From the NCBI RefSeq assembly GCF_002119805.1, contig NZ_CP021059.1, forward strand, positions 1,426,001 to 1,490,000: a DNA stretch of 64,000 nucleotides, in the 5' to 3' direction. The position numbers and the translations under genes are program-made. Position 1 is the first letter of the stretch, and each line of letters begins with the position of its first letter. The notes beneath the pieces are model-generated. The model saw only the letters and a list, made by a program, of their open reading frames with translations, ran no database searches and had not been told where the DNA came from. This document shows positions 1 through 8,667 of this stretch, piece after piece. The stretch is from Macrococcoides canis. GTDB taxonomy: Bacteria; Bacillota; Bacilli; Staphylococcales; Staphylococcaceae.

Positions 1-412
1 CTCTGCCGTCATCATACTTTACCGCGAACTCAATCGCTTCAATTTTCTTGAAATAATCTTCATCCAGCTTATGTACTATACCTGGTTCATTTAAAGGATG
101 TTCATCTAAAGCATCGACCAGCAATGTCATCAATGGTCCCATAATATCGACACTGTTAATACCATATGTCTCAAGCTGCTGCTGCATATACTTTCTGATT
201 GCTGGTTTAACGAGTGTGTAAACGACAATTGATTCTTGTTCCTTTGCCAGATGAATAACCTCATCAATATTCTCGGTTGTCTCGATATAAGGTAGTCGTA
301 TCGTATCAATTACATTATTCAGTAGATTAAATTGTGATACACATGCTTTTGTAACAAGTTCTGCAGTCTCTCCTACAGAATCTGATGCGATGATTAATCT
401 AATTTCCTTCAT
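1..412 (-). CDS. yqfL: PPDK regulatory protein, YqfL/PpsR family (3' end cut by window)
   Basis: Partial gene running off the left edge; 137 N-terminal residues are visible, starting at ATG 410-412. The start reads MKEIRLIIASDSVGETAE, the typical opening of the DUF299 family. These bifunctional kinase/phosphotransferases control pyruvate, phosphate dikinase by ADP-dependent phosphorylation and Pi-dependent dephosphorylation of a threonine. The P-loop and catalytic part lie outside the window. It follows ccpN by 11 bases on the same strand. In Bacillus subtilis ccpN and yqfL also form a unit, and YqfL modulates CcpN activity there. Family call is secure; the regulated substrate in this organism is inferred. 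Confidence 0.9.
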   Translation of the reverse strand, partial: MKEIRLIIASDSVGETAELVTKACVSQFNLLNNVIDTIRLPYIETTENIDEVIHLAKEQESIVVYTLVKPAIRKYMQQQLETYGINSVDIMGPLMTLLVDALDEHPLNEPGIVHKLDEDYFKKIEAIEFAVKYDDGR

Positions 413-423
413 AAATTTATCCC

Positions 424-1056
424 CTATTCATCCTCAATTAGTGATACAAAGGCACGCGTAATTGTTGTCTTAGTGATACGTCCTGTCACTTCATAATGTT
501 CTCCCGACTTCTGTACAACGGGCAATGAATCAATCTGTTTCTCTATCAAAAGATTTGCTGCGTAGATAAGCAGATCATCCTGCACGCACACTGAAATATT
601 TGGCATACGGGACATAAAGACATGTACCGGCAGATTATGGATCTCCTGGTTCCCCATCGATGCACGCAGCAGATCTTTACGTGAACATACACCGACAAGA
701 TGATTGTCATGATTTGTCACAAAAAGTGTCCCTACATCCTCCAGGAACATCGTACAAATTGCATCATATGCTGAAATATCTTCGTGGATAACGACCGGAA
801 TAGACTGAAAATCTTTAACCTTAAACTTCTTAATAGACGCTGATAATAGCTGTGTGCTTGACTTACCGGTATAAAAGTATCCTACTCGTGGTCGTGCATC
901 TAAATAGCCAGCCATAGTCAGAATTGCCAAATCCGGTCTTAATGTTGCTCGGGTTAAACTTAATTTTTCAGCGATTTTCTCTCCAGTAATGGGGCCATTA
1001 TTTTTTACGATCTGTATTATCTTTTCCTGTCTTTTATTCAGCTCTATGCTAACCAC
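424..1056 (-). CDS. ccpN: CcpN transcriptional repressor (HTH + two CBS domains)
   Basis: Repressor of gluconeogenic genes in Bacillales. An N-terminal helix-turn-helix region (GPITGEKIAEKLSLTRATLR) is followed by two CBS motifs: one around VIHEDISAYDAICTMFLEDVGTLFV and a second ending in ITRAFVSLIEDE. I place the start at GTG 1054-1056. It aligns with the first residue of B. subtilis CcpN (about 212 residues) and gives 210 residues. The open frame extends to 1128, but a good promoter (TTGTAA, 17 bp, TATAAT) sits inside that extension, so the longer start would not be transcribed. An alternative ATG lies at 1063-1065. The Shine-Dalgarno signal before the GTG is weak. Likely cotranscribed with yqfL. 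Confidence 0.88.
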   Translation of the reverse strand: MVSIELNKRQEKIIQIVKNNGPITGEKIAEKLSLTRATLRPDLAILTMAGYLDARPRVGYFYTGKSSTQLLSASIKKFKVKDFQSIPVVIHEDISAYDAICTMFLEDVGTLFVTNHDNHLVGVCSRKDLLRASMGNQEIHNLPVHVFMSRMPNISVCVQDDLLIYAANLLIEKQIDSLPVVQKSGEHYEVTGRITKTTITRAFVSLIEDE

Positions 1057-1083
1057 CCCATACATGCATAATTTAATAACTTT

Positions 1084-1112
1084 ATTATACCCATCAACCG
1101 CAATTTTTACAA
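1084..1112 (-). promoter_or_regulatory. Predicted SigA promoter of ccpN-yqfL
   Basis: On the minus strand, -35 TTGTAA (1107-1112) and -10 TATAAT (1084-1089) are separated by 17 bases. Transcription would begin near 1077, about 20 bases before the proposed GTG start. It faces away from the glyS leader and nearly abuts it. Confidence 0.65.
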
Positions 1113-1124
1113 ATGACATGGCTA

Positions 1125-1310
1125 ACATCTTGAGTCTCAGAAAGAAAGATGATATATTCTAATTAAGCGAGTTAAGGGTGGTGTGAGCTTAACAAATCAT
1201 TTGGCGTAACGATCACAACTTAACATTTAAAAGTGAGTAGACACTAATTTGGGTGGAACCGCGGGTTTTATATACTCGTCCCAAGGCTTAATTGCCTTGG
1301 GACTTTTTTG
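1125..1310 (+). promoter_or_regulatory. Glycine T-box riboswitch upstream of glyS
   Basis: tRNA-sensing leader that reads through into glyS when tRNA-Gly is uncharged. The T-box core GGGTGGAACCGCGGG lies at 1251-1265; its bulge TGGA complements a tRNA ending UCCA, matching the U73 of tRNA-Gly. The stem I segment around 1170-1195 contains AGGGTGGTGTGAGCT, close to the AGGGCGGUGUAAGCU I remember from Geobacillus glyQ leaders. The likely specifier is GGC at 1203-1205. The intrinsic terminator has stem arms GTCCCAAGGC (1278-1287) and GCCTTGGGAC (1294-1303), then six T. The 5' end is approximate, as I see no convincing promoter. Confidence 0.93.
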
Positions 1311-1340
1311 TTTACTCTAAATTAATAGGAGGTTATTTAT

Positions 1341-2729
1341 ATGGCAGAAAAAAACATGGAAACAATTGTTAATCTTGCAAAACACAGAGGATTTGTCTTT
1401 CCCGGAAGTGAAATTTACGGTGGACTTGCTAACACATGGGATTACGGTCCATTAGGTGTCGAACTAAAAAACAACGTAAAACGTGCATGGTGGCAGAAAT
1501 TTGTTCAGCAATCCTCTTACAATGTTGGATTAGATGCTGCAATCTTAATGAACCCAAAAACTTGGGAAGCAAGCGGTCACTTATCAAACTTCAATGATCC
1601 GATGATCGATAACAAAGATTCAAAAATACGTTACCGCGCAGATAAGCTCATTGAAGATTATATGCACGCACAAGGTGATGAGCACTTCATCGCTGACGGA
1701 ATGAGCTTCGAAGAAATGAAACAATTTATCGATGACAAGGGAATCGTATGTCCTGTATCAGGTACTGCAAACTGGACAGATATCCGTCAGTTCAACTTAA
1801 TGTTCAAAACATTCCAGGGTGTAACAGAATCTTCTACTAACGAAATCTTCTTACGCCCAGAAACAGCACAAGGTATCTTTGTAAATTATAAGAATGTTCA
1901 GCGCTCTATGCGTAAGAAACTACCATTTGGTATCGCACAAGTCGGTAAATCTTTCCGTAACGAAATCACACCAGGTAACTTCATCTTCAGAACACGTGAA
2001 TTCGAACAGATGGAATTAGAATTCTTCTGTAAGCCAGGAACAGAGATTGAATGGCAGGAATACTGGAAGAACTTCGCAGCGAAATGGCTGAAAGATTTAG
2101 GAATTAAAGAAGAGAATACAAAACTTCGCGACCATGATGAAGATGAATTATCTCACTATTCTAATGCAACAACGGATATCGAATATAAGTTCCCATTTGG
2201 CTGGGGTGAGCTGTGGGGTATCGCGAGCCGTACAGACTTTGACTTAAAAGCACATATGGCAGCGAGCGGAGATGACTTCAGCTATCACGACCAGGAAACA
2301 AACGAGAAATATGTACCGTACTGTATCGAACCATCATTAGGGGCAGACCGTGTGACATTAGCATTCTTATGTGATGCATTTGAAGAAGAGACTTTAGAAG
2401 GTGGAGATACACGTACCGTGATGCACTTCCATCCGGCACTCGCACCGTATAAAGCTGCGATTCTGCCATTAAGTAAAAAGCTCTCACCAGATGCGATGAA
2501 AGTATATGAAGAACTTAGCGCATACTTTGCGATCGACTTTGATGAAAGTCAGTCCATCGGTAAACGTTACAGAAGACAAGATGAAATCGGTACACCATTC
2601 TGTATCACATTTGATTTCGATTCATTAGAAGACAATCAAGTAACAGTACGTGACCGTGATACGATGGAGCAAGTACGTATGCCAATTAGTGAAGTTAAAG
2701 CATTTTTAGATGAGAAAATTAAGTTTTAA
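1341..2729 (+). CDS. glyS: Glycyl-tRNA synthetase (single-chain dimeric type)
   Basis: Charges tRNA-Gly for protein synthesis; in staphylococci it also supplies glycyl-tRNA for peptidoglycan cross-bridges. The 462-residue protein is the alpha2 class IIa enzyme found in Staphylococcus, archaea and eukaryotes, not the alpha2beta2 enzyme. Visible class II signals are the motif 2 region ([10 protein letters not shown] followed by [13 protein letters not shown]) and motif 3 ([14 protein letters not shown]). The C-terminal part (about residues 365-462) is the anticodon-binding domain. AGGAGG precedes the ATG at good spacing. It is controlled by the T-box at 1125-1310 and ends in a hairpin-repeat region and a terminator at 2899-2929. 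Confidence 0.98.
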   Translation: MAEKNMETIVNLAKHRGFVFPGSEIYGGLANTWDYGPLGVELKNNVKRAWWQKFVQQSSYNVGLDAAILMNPKTWEASGHLSNFNDPMIDNKDSKIRYRADKLIEDYMHAQGDEHFIADGMSFEEMKQFIDDKGIVCPVSGTANWTDIRQFNLMFKTFQGVTESSTNEIFLRPETAQGIFVNYKNVQRSMRKKLPFGIAQVGKSFRNEITPGNFIFRTREFEQMELEFFCKPGTEIEWQEYWKNFAAKWLKDLGIKEENTKLRDHDEDELSHYSNATTDIEYKFPFGWGELWGIASRTDFDLKAHMAASGDDFSYHDQETNEKYVPYCIEPSLGADRVTLAFLCDAFEEETLEGGDTRTVMHFHPALAPYKAAILPLSKKLSPDAMKVYEELSAYFAIDFDESQSIGKRYRRQDEIGTPFCITFDFDSLEDNQVTVRDRDTMEQVRMPISEVKAFLDEKIKF

Positions 2730-2892
2730 CAGAAGGCTGCCAAAATAACGCTTTGGCACTAAGCAAAACCCATGCAGCACATAGAAAATGCTTTTTATTT
2801 TCTGTGTTGAATGGGTTTTGTCGTAAGTGACAGTTGTTTTGGCACCGTAAACAGAAGGTTGCCAAAATAACGCTCTGGCGCTAAGCAAAACC
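2729..2892 (+). repeat. Nested-hairpin repeat element A in the glyS 3' UTR
   Basis: Two 42-base direct repeats (2729-2770 and 2851-2892) differ at three positions and begin at or next to the glyS stop codon. Between and including the first lies a long imperfect hairpin, 2739-2843. Outer arms are GCCAAAATAAC and GTTGTTTTGGC; inner arms are CAAAACCCAT (2764-2773) and ATGGGTTTTG (2811-2820), followed by TCGTAAGTG. The inner arm pattern recurs at 24181-24398, so both belong to one repeat family. No open reading frame is credible inside. Function unknown. Confidence 0.85.
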
Positions 2893-2898
2893 TATTTT

Positions 2899-2929
2899 AC
2901 TAGGCTGATAATAATCAGCCTAGTTTTTT
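2899..2929 (+). terminator. Intrinsic terminator after glyS
   Basis: Ten-base stem CTAGGCTGAT (2900-2909) with ATCAGCCTAG (2914-2923), a four-base loop, then six T. Confidence 0.9.
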
Positions 2930-2937
2930 AATATATA

Positions 2938-2952
2938 AAGAAAGCGTTTCCA
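2938..2952 (+). promoter_or_regulatory. Candidate CcpA cre site before kynU
   Basis: AAGAAAGCGTTTCCA matches the Gram-positive cre consensus WTGNAANCGNWNNCW at all defined positions but one (A for T at position 2). It ends two bases before the predicted -35 of the kyn operon. This suggests carbon catabolite control of tryptophan breakdown; repression or activation cannot be told from position alone. Confidence 0.55.
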
Positions 2953-2953
2953 C

Positions 2954-2981
2954 TTGCACTTTGTGTCTATAAAGATAAAAT
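2954..2981 (+). promoter_or_regulatory. Predicted SigA promoter of kynU-kynB-kynA
   Basis: -35 TTGCAC (2954-2959), 16-base spacer, -10 TAAAAT (2976-2981). Transcription would begin about 2988, leaving a leader of only some 14 bases that starts at the Shine-Dalgarno AAAGGAGG (2988-2995). Confidence 0.6.
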
Positions 2982-3001
2982 GTAAATAAAGGAGGATGAT
3001 T

Positions 3002-4264
3002 ATGACTACATTTGAACAGATACAGAGACTTGATCAAAATGATGGTTTAAAGCAGTACAGAGAGGAATTTTATTTCAATAAAGATAACATATACTTCAAT
3101 GGTAATTCGCTCGGCCTGATGAGTAAACGTGCTGAAGCTTCTGTCATGGAGATAATGGATATGTGGAAACAATATGGAATCGATGGCTGGATGTCTGGTA
3201 CACGTCCATGGTTCTATTTAACGGATGAAATATCAAAATTATTTGAACCGCTGATTGGTGCCCAGGCAAAGAATATCTGTATCACGGGTTCGACAACAAC
3301 AAACATTCATCAGATGGTAGCAACGCTCTATGAGCCGACACCAGAGCGCTATAAAATTATAGCAGATACGCTTAATTTTCCTTCAGATATTTATGCCCTG
3401 CAATCTCAGCTGTCCTTAAAAGGTTATCCGGACGCACTCATTGCGATTGAAAGTTCAGATGATCAGACATTGTGTACGGAGACTATTATTGAAGCAATGG
3501 CAGAAGATGTGTCGCTCATATTACTTCCGAGCATCTTATATCGTAGCGGCCAAATTCTTGATATGGAACGTATCACAAAGGCAGCTCATGACAGAGGAAT
3601 CCTGGTCGGCTTCGATCTATGTCACTCCATCGGCAGCATTCCACATGAACTTGAGCGTTATGACGTAGATTTCGCGGTGTGGTGCACATATAAGCATTTA
3701 AATGGTGGTCCAGGCAGTGTCGGCGGATTATACATACACGAACGTCATCATCATAAATCACCTGGACTTGCAGGCTGGTTCGGCTCAGATAAAGATAAAC
3801 AGTTTGATATGGCACATACGTTTACAAAAGCAGAAGATGCTAAAGCTTATCAGATTGGTACCCCTCACCTACTGAGCTTAGCTCCGATCATCGGTGCTGT
3901 TCAGATGGTTAATGAGGCAGGGATACATAATATCAGGGCAAAATCACTTAAATTAACCGATCTGCTCATCGATCTAATCACAGTGCATCTTACTTCATAT
4001 GGCTTTAGCATAACGACACCGATAGCTCATAACGAACGTGGCGGGCATGTTTATATCGAACATAACGATGCAGCACGTATCGTCAAGGCTATGAAAGCAC
4101 AAGGAATCATTCCCGACTTCAGAGCACCAAGAGGTATCAGACTCTCACCTGTTGCATTATACAATACATATGAGGATGTATATAATGCCGTGATGACAAT
4201 AAAAACTATTATGGAAGATGAAGTGTATAAACAATATAGTAATGAAAGAGATGTGGTTGCATAA
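3002..4264 (+). CDS. kynU: Kynureninase
   Basis: PLP enzyme that cleaves L-kynurenine to anthranilate and alanine. The 420-residue protein has the family N-terminus with YFNGNSLGLMSKRA and the PLP-binding lysine in TYKHLNGGPGSVGG (Lys231). The C-terminus carries the RAPRGIRLSPVALYN signature. I choose ATG 3002-3004 because GGAGG at 2991-2995 stands six bases before it; the ATG at 2996 abuts the ribosome-binding site. It is the first gene of a tight operon; its TAA overlaps the next ATG by one base. Not part of the usual Staphylococcus gene order between glyS and recO. Confidence 0.95.
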   Translation: MTTFEQIQRLDQNDGLKQYREEFYFNKDNIYFNGNSLGLMSKRAEASVMEIMDMWKQYGIDGWMSGTRPWFYLTDEISKLFEPLIGAQAKNICITGSTTTNIHQMVATLYEPTPERYKIIADTLNFPSDIYALQSQLSLKGYPDALIAIESSDDQTLCTETIIEAMAEDVSLILLPSILYRSGQILDMERITKAAHDRGILVGFDLCHSIGSIPHELERYDVDFAVWCTYKHLNGGPGSVGGLYIHERHHHKSPGLAGWFGSDKDKQFDMAHTFTKAEDAKAYQIGTPHLLSLAPIIGAVQMVNEAGIHNIRAKSLKLTDLLIDLITVHLTSYGFSITTPIAHNERGGHVYIEHNDAARIVKAMKAQGIIPDFRAPRGIRLSPVALYNTYEDVYNAVMTIKTIMEDEVYKQYSNERDVVA

Positions 4265-4896
4265 TGTGGATCGATATATCACAACCGCTTGATCGTAAGA
4301 TTGCTCATTGGGAAGGTGATCAGCCGTTTAAATATTCACTGTCATTCACCAAACAAGAGACGGGTTCTGTCAATATTGGACATATCGCGACAAGTACACA
4401 TACCGGTACTCATGTGGATGCCCCTTTCCATTTTGATGATGATGGTAAACGTATCATCGATATGGAAATAGATCGTTTCATCGGGGACTGTTGCGTTATC
4501 GATCAGTCAGAGGAACCCTATATCACAGCTGACTCACTTGCAAGCTGTATACCTGATGATACACCTCGTGTACTCATAAAGACACGTGTACCAAATGACA
4601 GAATGCGCTTCCCGTCTGAAATTCCTTTTATAACACCTGAAGCAGCAGCACTGCTTCATTCTAAAGGCGTCAAGCTTATTGGAGTCGATGTCCCATCTGT
4701 TGATGATAGAACGAGCAAATCTTTACAAGGTCATCATGCACTCCATCAGTTCGATATTTACATTCTGGAAAACTTAATGCTTGATCACATTGAAACAGGT
4801 CATTACGAAATGATTGCGTTACCGCTCCCTCTCATTGAAGCAGATGGTAGTCCTGTACGTGCAGTAATCAGAAGAAAGGATGAAGTGTATGAATAA
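4264..4896 (+). CDS. kynB: Kynurenine formamidase (KynB, cyclase family)
   Basis: Hydrolyses N-formylkynurenine to kynurenine and formate. The 210-residue protein shows the metal-binding [12 protein letters not shown] motif (His46, His50, Asp52, His56) of the bacterial metal-dependent cyclase/formamidase fold, unrelated to eukaryotic arylformamidase. A second conserved stretch is [15 protein letters not shown]. It starts inside the kynU stop codon (TAATG) and its end overlaps kynA by eight bases, so translation is probably coupled. Length and motifs match the family closely. Confidence 0.95.
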   Translation: MWIDISQPLDRKIAHWEGDQPFKYSLSFTKQETGSVNIGHIATSTHTGTHVDAPFHFDDDGKRIIDMEIDRFIGDCCVIDQSEEPYITADSLASCIPDDTPRVLIKTRVPNDRMRFPSEIPFITPEAAALLHSKGVKLIGVDVPSVDDRTSKSLQGHHALHQFDIYILENLMLDHIETGHYEMIALPLPLIEADGSPVRAVIRRKDEVYE

Positions 4897-5722
4897 AGTA
4901 TTTGATAACGAAAAACATATACATACGGATTTTAAGCAAGATATGACGTATAGCAGCTATTTAAGTTTAGATACGCTGCTGAACAGCCATCACCCACTGA
5001 GCAATCATCATGATGAGATGCTTTTTATTACGGTTCATCATGTCAGCGAAATCTGGATGAAACAGTTATTGCATGAACTTAAAGCTGCAATAGACAATCT
5101 GGAACGCAATGAATTTAGAATTGCATTCAAGAACTTAGCACGTATCTCAAATATTCAGGAACAGATCATAAACGTATGGGATGTGCTGTCGACTTTAACA
5201 CCGAGCGAATACTTGCAATTCCGAGATAAACTCGGTCACTCTTCTGGTTTCCAATCGTATCAGAATCGTCTGATTGAATTTTATCTTGGATATAAGACAG
5301 ATTATATATTAAAGATATATGCACATGACGAAAGTATATATCAGCAGCTAAAAGCAGCATATGACAGTCCGAGTCTATACGATGTAGCTATTAAAAAGCT
5401 ACATGAACAAGGATTTAATATTAGTGAAAGTGTATTGAATCGTCCTGTTCAGCAGGCATACAGCAAACACGATGATGTTAAAGCGGCATGGAAGCACATT
5501 TATCAACATCACGAAGCGTATTTCGAACTGTATGAACTTGCTGAGGAATTAATGGATATCGAAGACCGATTCCAGCAATGGCGTTTCAGACATATGAAGA
5601 CGGTGGAACGTATCATCGGATTTAAGATGGGTACGGGTGGATCAAATGGTGTGAACTATTTAAAGAAAGTTTTAGACCAGTATTTCTTCCCTGAACTATG
5701 GGAGTTAAGAACAGAACTATAA
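4889..5722 (+). CDS. kynA: Tryptophan 2,3-dioxygenase
   Basis: Haem enzyme catalysing the committed step, L-tryptophan plus O2 to N-formylkynurenine. Family blocks are [19 protein letters not shown], then [20 protein letters not shown] with the active-site histidine region, and [19 protein letters not shown] with the proximal haem ligand (His235), followed by [17 protein letters not shown]. Start chosen at ATG 4889-4891 (277 residues), eight bases after AAAGGA; the ATG at 4880 has no spacing. Although listed last, it acts first in the pathway. No kynurenine monooxygenase or quinolinate gene is nearby, so the expected end product is anthranilate. Confidence 0.96.
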   Translation: MNKVFDNEKHIHTDFKQDMTYSSYLSLDTLLNSHHPLSNHHDEMLFITVHHVSEIWMKQLLHELKAAIDNLERNEFRIAFKNLARISNIQEQIINVWDVLSTLTPSEYLQFRDKLGHSSGFQSYQNRLIEFYLGYKTDYILKIYAHDESIYQQLKAAYDSPSLYDVAIKKLHEQGFNISESVLNRPVQQAYSKHDDVKAAWKHIYQHHEAYFELYELAEELMDIEDRFQQWRFRHMKTVERIIGFKMGTGGSNGVNYLKKVLDQYFFPELWELRTEL

Positions 5723-5771
5723 AATAAAAGCTTGTAAAGGAAGATTTCTTCCTCTACAAGCTTTTATTTTA
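5721..5771. terminator. Bidirectional terminator between kynA and recO
   Basis: Long stem AAAATAAAAGCTTGTA paired with TACAAGCTTTTATTTT, with GGAAG/CTTCC extending it. T-rich on both exits, so it can serve the converging kynA and recO transcripts. Confidence 0.88.
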
Positions 5772-5790
5772 TATCCATTTCATCCTACGT

Positions 5791-6540
5791 TCATCCTTCG
5801 AGTCGCTTCATCTGCTCCAGAATCTTCCTCGACTTGATATAGACACCTACAAATTCATCATACATCTTATACACGAGTGTTTCCATCTCGTCAATTATGC
5901 TCTGGTCGATTTTTATAGAGCTTAAACTTTCAACCGGTACTTCACTGAGCAGATATAGCATATACAGACTCTTATTCGTCATACGGATTGCATGTGGGTC
6001 TTCAATAAGCGCCTCTTTCGTAATCACGCTATTAAACTGAAATGAATACGCAATAAAATCTTTATGTGTCATATTGCCGTCATAAGTACTGTACTTAAAA
6101 TTCGGTACATAACCATAGAGCGGCATGCATTTAATACTCACTAGCAGCGCAATAAGTCTTGCATTATCACTTTCACTCATATGTGTCAGTGCGACTTTAA
6201 GTAACTGGTATGCATATGGATTCGCCTCATCTTCTTCAAGTGCACGGTCAATCAACTCAACAACATACTGTGCATACGTCATCACATAGATATCTTCACG
6301 TATCGCATAATGGCTGTTAATTGTATCAACTGAAGATAATGTACCCATTCCTTTGAACTGAGAGAAGATAAACAGATTTTCATAGAACAGATCTAAACCC
6401 ACGCCATACTTTGTTGATTTACGTGCATTCCTAGCCATTAACGCAACTTTAACTCCCGCTTCATTCAAAAAGGTGATAATCAGATGATTATCACCATAAG
6501 CGACACGTCTAATGACGATACCTACAGCTTTCTTAAGCAT
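5791..6540 (-). CDS. recO: DNA repair protein RecO
   Basis: Recombination mediator that, with RecF and RecR, loads RecA onto SSB-coated single strands. The 249-residue protein starts [20 protein letters not shown], an OB-fold N-terminus, followed by a helical domain. The zinc-finger cysteines of many RecO proteins are not evident; only one cysteine (KCMPLYG) is seen. Its ATG overlaps the era stop by one base (TAATG). It is the last gene of the phoH-ybeY-dgkA-cdd-era-recO series. Confidence 0.95.
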   Translation of the reverse strand: MLKKAVGIVIRRVAYGDNHLIITFLNEAGVKVALMARNARKSTKYGVGLDLFYENLFIFSQFKGMGTLSSVDTINSHYAIREDIYVMTYAQYVVELIDRALEEDEANPYAYQLLKVALTHMSESDNARLIALLVSIKCMPLYGYVPNFKYSTYDGNMTHKDFIAYSFQFNSVITKEALIEDPHAIRMTNKSLYMLYLLSEVPVESLSSIKIDQSIIDEMETLVYKMYDEFVGVYIKSRKILEQMKRLEG

Positions 6541-7442
6541 TAATATTCGTCTTCTCTATAGCCAATTTGACGTATGAAGTTCGGTTTATTTCTCCAGTCC
6601 TTCTGCACTTTCACCCAAAGCTCCAGATATACTTTAGAACCTAACAACATCTCGATATCTTTACGGGCAAGCTGTCCAATCTTTTTAAGCATTGACCCTT
6701 GTTTACCGATAACAATCCCTTTTTGAGATTCTCGTTCGATATAGATCGTCGCTTCAATATGAACACGTTCTTCCGTTTCTTTGACCATCTTCTCCACCTG
6801 CACACCAATAGCATGCGGAATTTCCTGGCTCGTTAAATGCAGCGCTTTCTCACGAATTAGTTCTGCTACGATAAATTCTTCCGGATGATCTGAAATCTGA
6901 TCTTTCGGATAGTACATCGGACCTTCCGGCATATATCCTTCTATCACCTGTACAAGATGATCGACATTATTACCTTGCAATGCTGAAATCGGAACAATTT
7001 CTGCAAACGGTAATAAATCTTTATACTTTTCAATCTCCTTGATCAGTTCGTCAGGATGTATCTTATCAATTTTATTCAGTACTAAAAATATCGGCGTGCG
7101 ATTATTCTTCAGCAGTTCGATAATAAATTCATCACCTCGTCCGATACTCTCTTCAACATTGACCATAAACATAATTGCATCAACTTCACGTAACGTATTC
7201 TTCGCAACTTTCATCATATAGTCACCAAGCATGTGTTTCGGCTTATGGATACCCGGTGTATCGATAAAGATAATCTGTGACTGCTCTGTCGTTAATACTC
7301 CTTGTACCTTGTTACGCGTCGTCTGTGCTTTATCTGACATAATCGCTACTTTCTGTCCTAGCACTTTATTCATAAATGTAGATTTCCCTACATTCGGGCG
7401 TCCGATAATCGCTACAAACCCTGATTTAAATTCATTTGACAT
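6540..7442 (-). CDS. era: GTPase Era
   Basis: Ribosome assembly GTPase that binds the 3' end of 16S rRNA. The N-terminal GTPase domain shows G1 GRPNVGKS (14-21), G3 DTPG and G4 NKID. The C-terminal KH domain contains [14 protein letters not shown]. At 300 residues it has family length. Its start overlaps the cdd stop (TAATG). In staphylococci Era is a (p)ppGpp target, which fits relA being in the same window, though not linked to it. Confidence 0.98.
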   Translation of the reverse strand: MSNEFKSGFVAIIGRPNVGKSTFMNKVLGQKVAIMSDKAQTTRNKVQGVLTTEQSQIIFIDTPGIHKPKHMLGDYMMKVAKNTLREVDAIMFMVNVEESIGRGDEFIIELLKNNRTPIFLVLNKIDKIHPDELIKEIEKYKDLLPFAEIVPISALQGNNVDHLVQVIEGYMPEGPMYYPKDQISDHPEEFIVAELIREKALHLTSQEIPHAIGVQVEKMVKETEERVHIEATIYIERESQKGIVIGKQGSMLKKIGQLARKDIEMLLGSKVYLELWVKVQKDWRNKPNFIRQIGYREDEY

Positions 7443-7846
7443 TACTCCAAATCCTTTCCTGAGAACCCTAGTGGTAATAGATCGTCGACAGTACGTTCAA
7501 TAACATCGCCTTTTACATTCGTTAAGAATACAGGCATGTCATCATCACACAACTCTTTAATAACTTGTCGACAAGAGCCGCATGGAGATGAAGGATGCTC
7601 AGTATCTGTCGTAACGACCAATACTTCAAAGTCACCCGGCTTATAGCCATCTGCAATCGCAGATACTAAAGCTGTACGTTCAGCGCAGATGCAATCTCCA
7701 TATGCTGCATTCTCGACATTACATCCATCAAAGGATTTCCCGTCTTTCGTGATTAAATATGCACCAACTTTAAAGTTGGAATAAGGTGCATGTGCCTTTT
7801 GCTGTGCACGAATGACGCCTTCTAACCATTCCTGTTTAAATTCCAT
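7442..7846 (-). CDS. cdd: Cytidine deaminase
   Basis: Deaminates cytidine and deoxycytidine to uridines in pyrimidine salvage. The zinc site is clear: CAERTA (Cys54, catalytic Glu56) and PCGSCRQ further on supply the three cysteine ligands of the small tetrameric type. I use the ATG at 7844-7846 (134 residues), seven bases after AAGGGGG, rather than the ATG two codons upstream that abuts it. Confidence 0.97.
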   Translation of the reverse strand: MEFKQEWLEGVIRAQQKAHAPYSNFKVGAYLITKDGKSFDGCNVENAAYGDCICAERTALVSAIADGYKPGDFEVLVVTTDTEHPSSPCGSCRQVIKELCDDDMPVFLTNVKGDVIERTVDDLLPLGFSGKDLE

Positions 7847-7858
7847 GATCATTCCCCC

Positions 7859-8206
7859 TTAGAATAACTTCAATAAATAAGGTAAAAATATGATAACTCC
7901 AATGAATAAACTCATAAATGAGGCGATTAATACGGCAAGACTTGCTGTATCCTTCGCATACTTCGCTAATTCATGATACTCATCGGTCACGAGATCTACT
8001 ACATATTCTACAGAAGTATTGATGACTTCCATAAAGAGCACTGCACTAATTGCAATAATAACAAATAACCATTCTGTCGCAGTGATATTAAATATTACAC
8101 CACTTAGGATGACACCCATCGCTGCAATCAGATGCAGTAAAAAGTTTTTGTCCTTCTGTAATAATACAACGAGTCCTGCTATCGGATGTTTAAATCGTTT
8201 GATCAT
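7859..8206 (-). CDS. dgkA: Diacylglycerol/undecaprenol kinase
   Basis: Small integral membrane lipid kinase; in Gram-positives the main substrate is undecaprenol, feeding the lipid carrier pool of cell-wall synthesis. The 115-residue protein has three predicted membrane helices (roughly 29-48, 50-70, 92-113) and the family motif [14 protein letters not shown]. Start overlaps the ybeY stop by four bases (ATGA). Confidence 0.94.
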   Translation of the reverse strand: MIKRFKHPIAGLVVLLQKDKNFLLHLIAAMGVILSGVIFNITATEWLFVIIAISAVLFMEVINTSVEYVVDLVTDEYHELAKYAKDTASLAVLIASFMSLFIGVIIFLPYLLKLF

Positions 8207-8667
8207 GCGTCTCTACGTAATCCGAATGCATTTAATATTTCATCCTGACGACCGAACATACGCGCTTCATCCGCTTCGTTCATGTGATCATAACCTAGCA
8301 GATGCAGTAATCCGTGTAACGATAAGAAACCAAGTTCACGCTCAAATGAATGACCATACTCCTCTGCCTGTTCCTTAGCGCGCTTCACACAGATGATAAT
8401 GTCCCCCAGCACACGTGGTGCATCCGGCATTTCAAAGTCATCCTCGCCTTCTTCAAGCGCGAAGCTGATTACATCTGTTACCGCATCTTTATTGCGATAT
8501 GCTTTATTGATAGCCTGAATCTCATCTTCATCTACAAATGACACTGCAACTTCAGCCTCTTCGTCAATACCTTCCTGATCGGCAGCGAAAATGAGCAGAC
8601 GCTCGATCTCTGGTAAGTGCTTTTGTTCAATCTGCTGATTATCATCAATAAAATCTACTGTTAACAT
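8203..8667 (-). CDS. ybeY: Endoribonuclease YbeY
   Basis: Metallo-endoribonuclease of 16S rRNA 3' maturation and ribosome quality control. The zinc motif [11 protein letters not shown] near the C-terminus gives the three histidines. 154 residues, family length. It directly abuts phoH (TAA then ATG), the common ybeY-phoH pairing. A dgkA overlap on its 3' side suggests translational coupling. Confidence 0.97.
   Translation of the reverse strand: MLTVDFIDDNQQIEQKHLPEIERLLIFAADQEGIDEEAEVAVSFVDEDEIQAINKAYRNKDAVTDVISFALEEGEDDFEMPDAPRVLGDIIICVKRAKEQAEEYGHSFERELGFLSLHGLLHLLGYDHMNEADEARMFGRQDEILNAFGLRRDA

Noticed and set aside
1130-1158. TTGAGT, 17 bases, TATATT as a glyS promoter
   Set aside because: Transcription would begin near 1165, inside the conserved stem I of the T-box, removing its 5' strand.
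2706-2888. 60-codon minus-strand frame over the glyS 3' UTR
   Set aside because: It lies entirely in the hairpin repeat, has no ribosome-binding site and its codons reflect the palindrome arms.
8019-8378. 119-codon plus-strand frame opposite dgkA-ybeY
   Set aside because: Shadow of well-supported genes on the other strand; composition is not protein-like.
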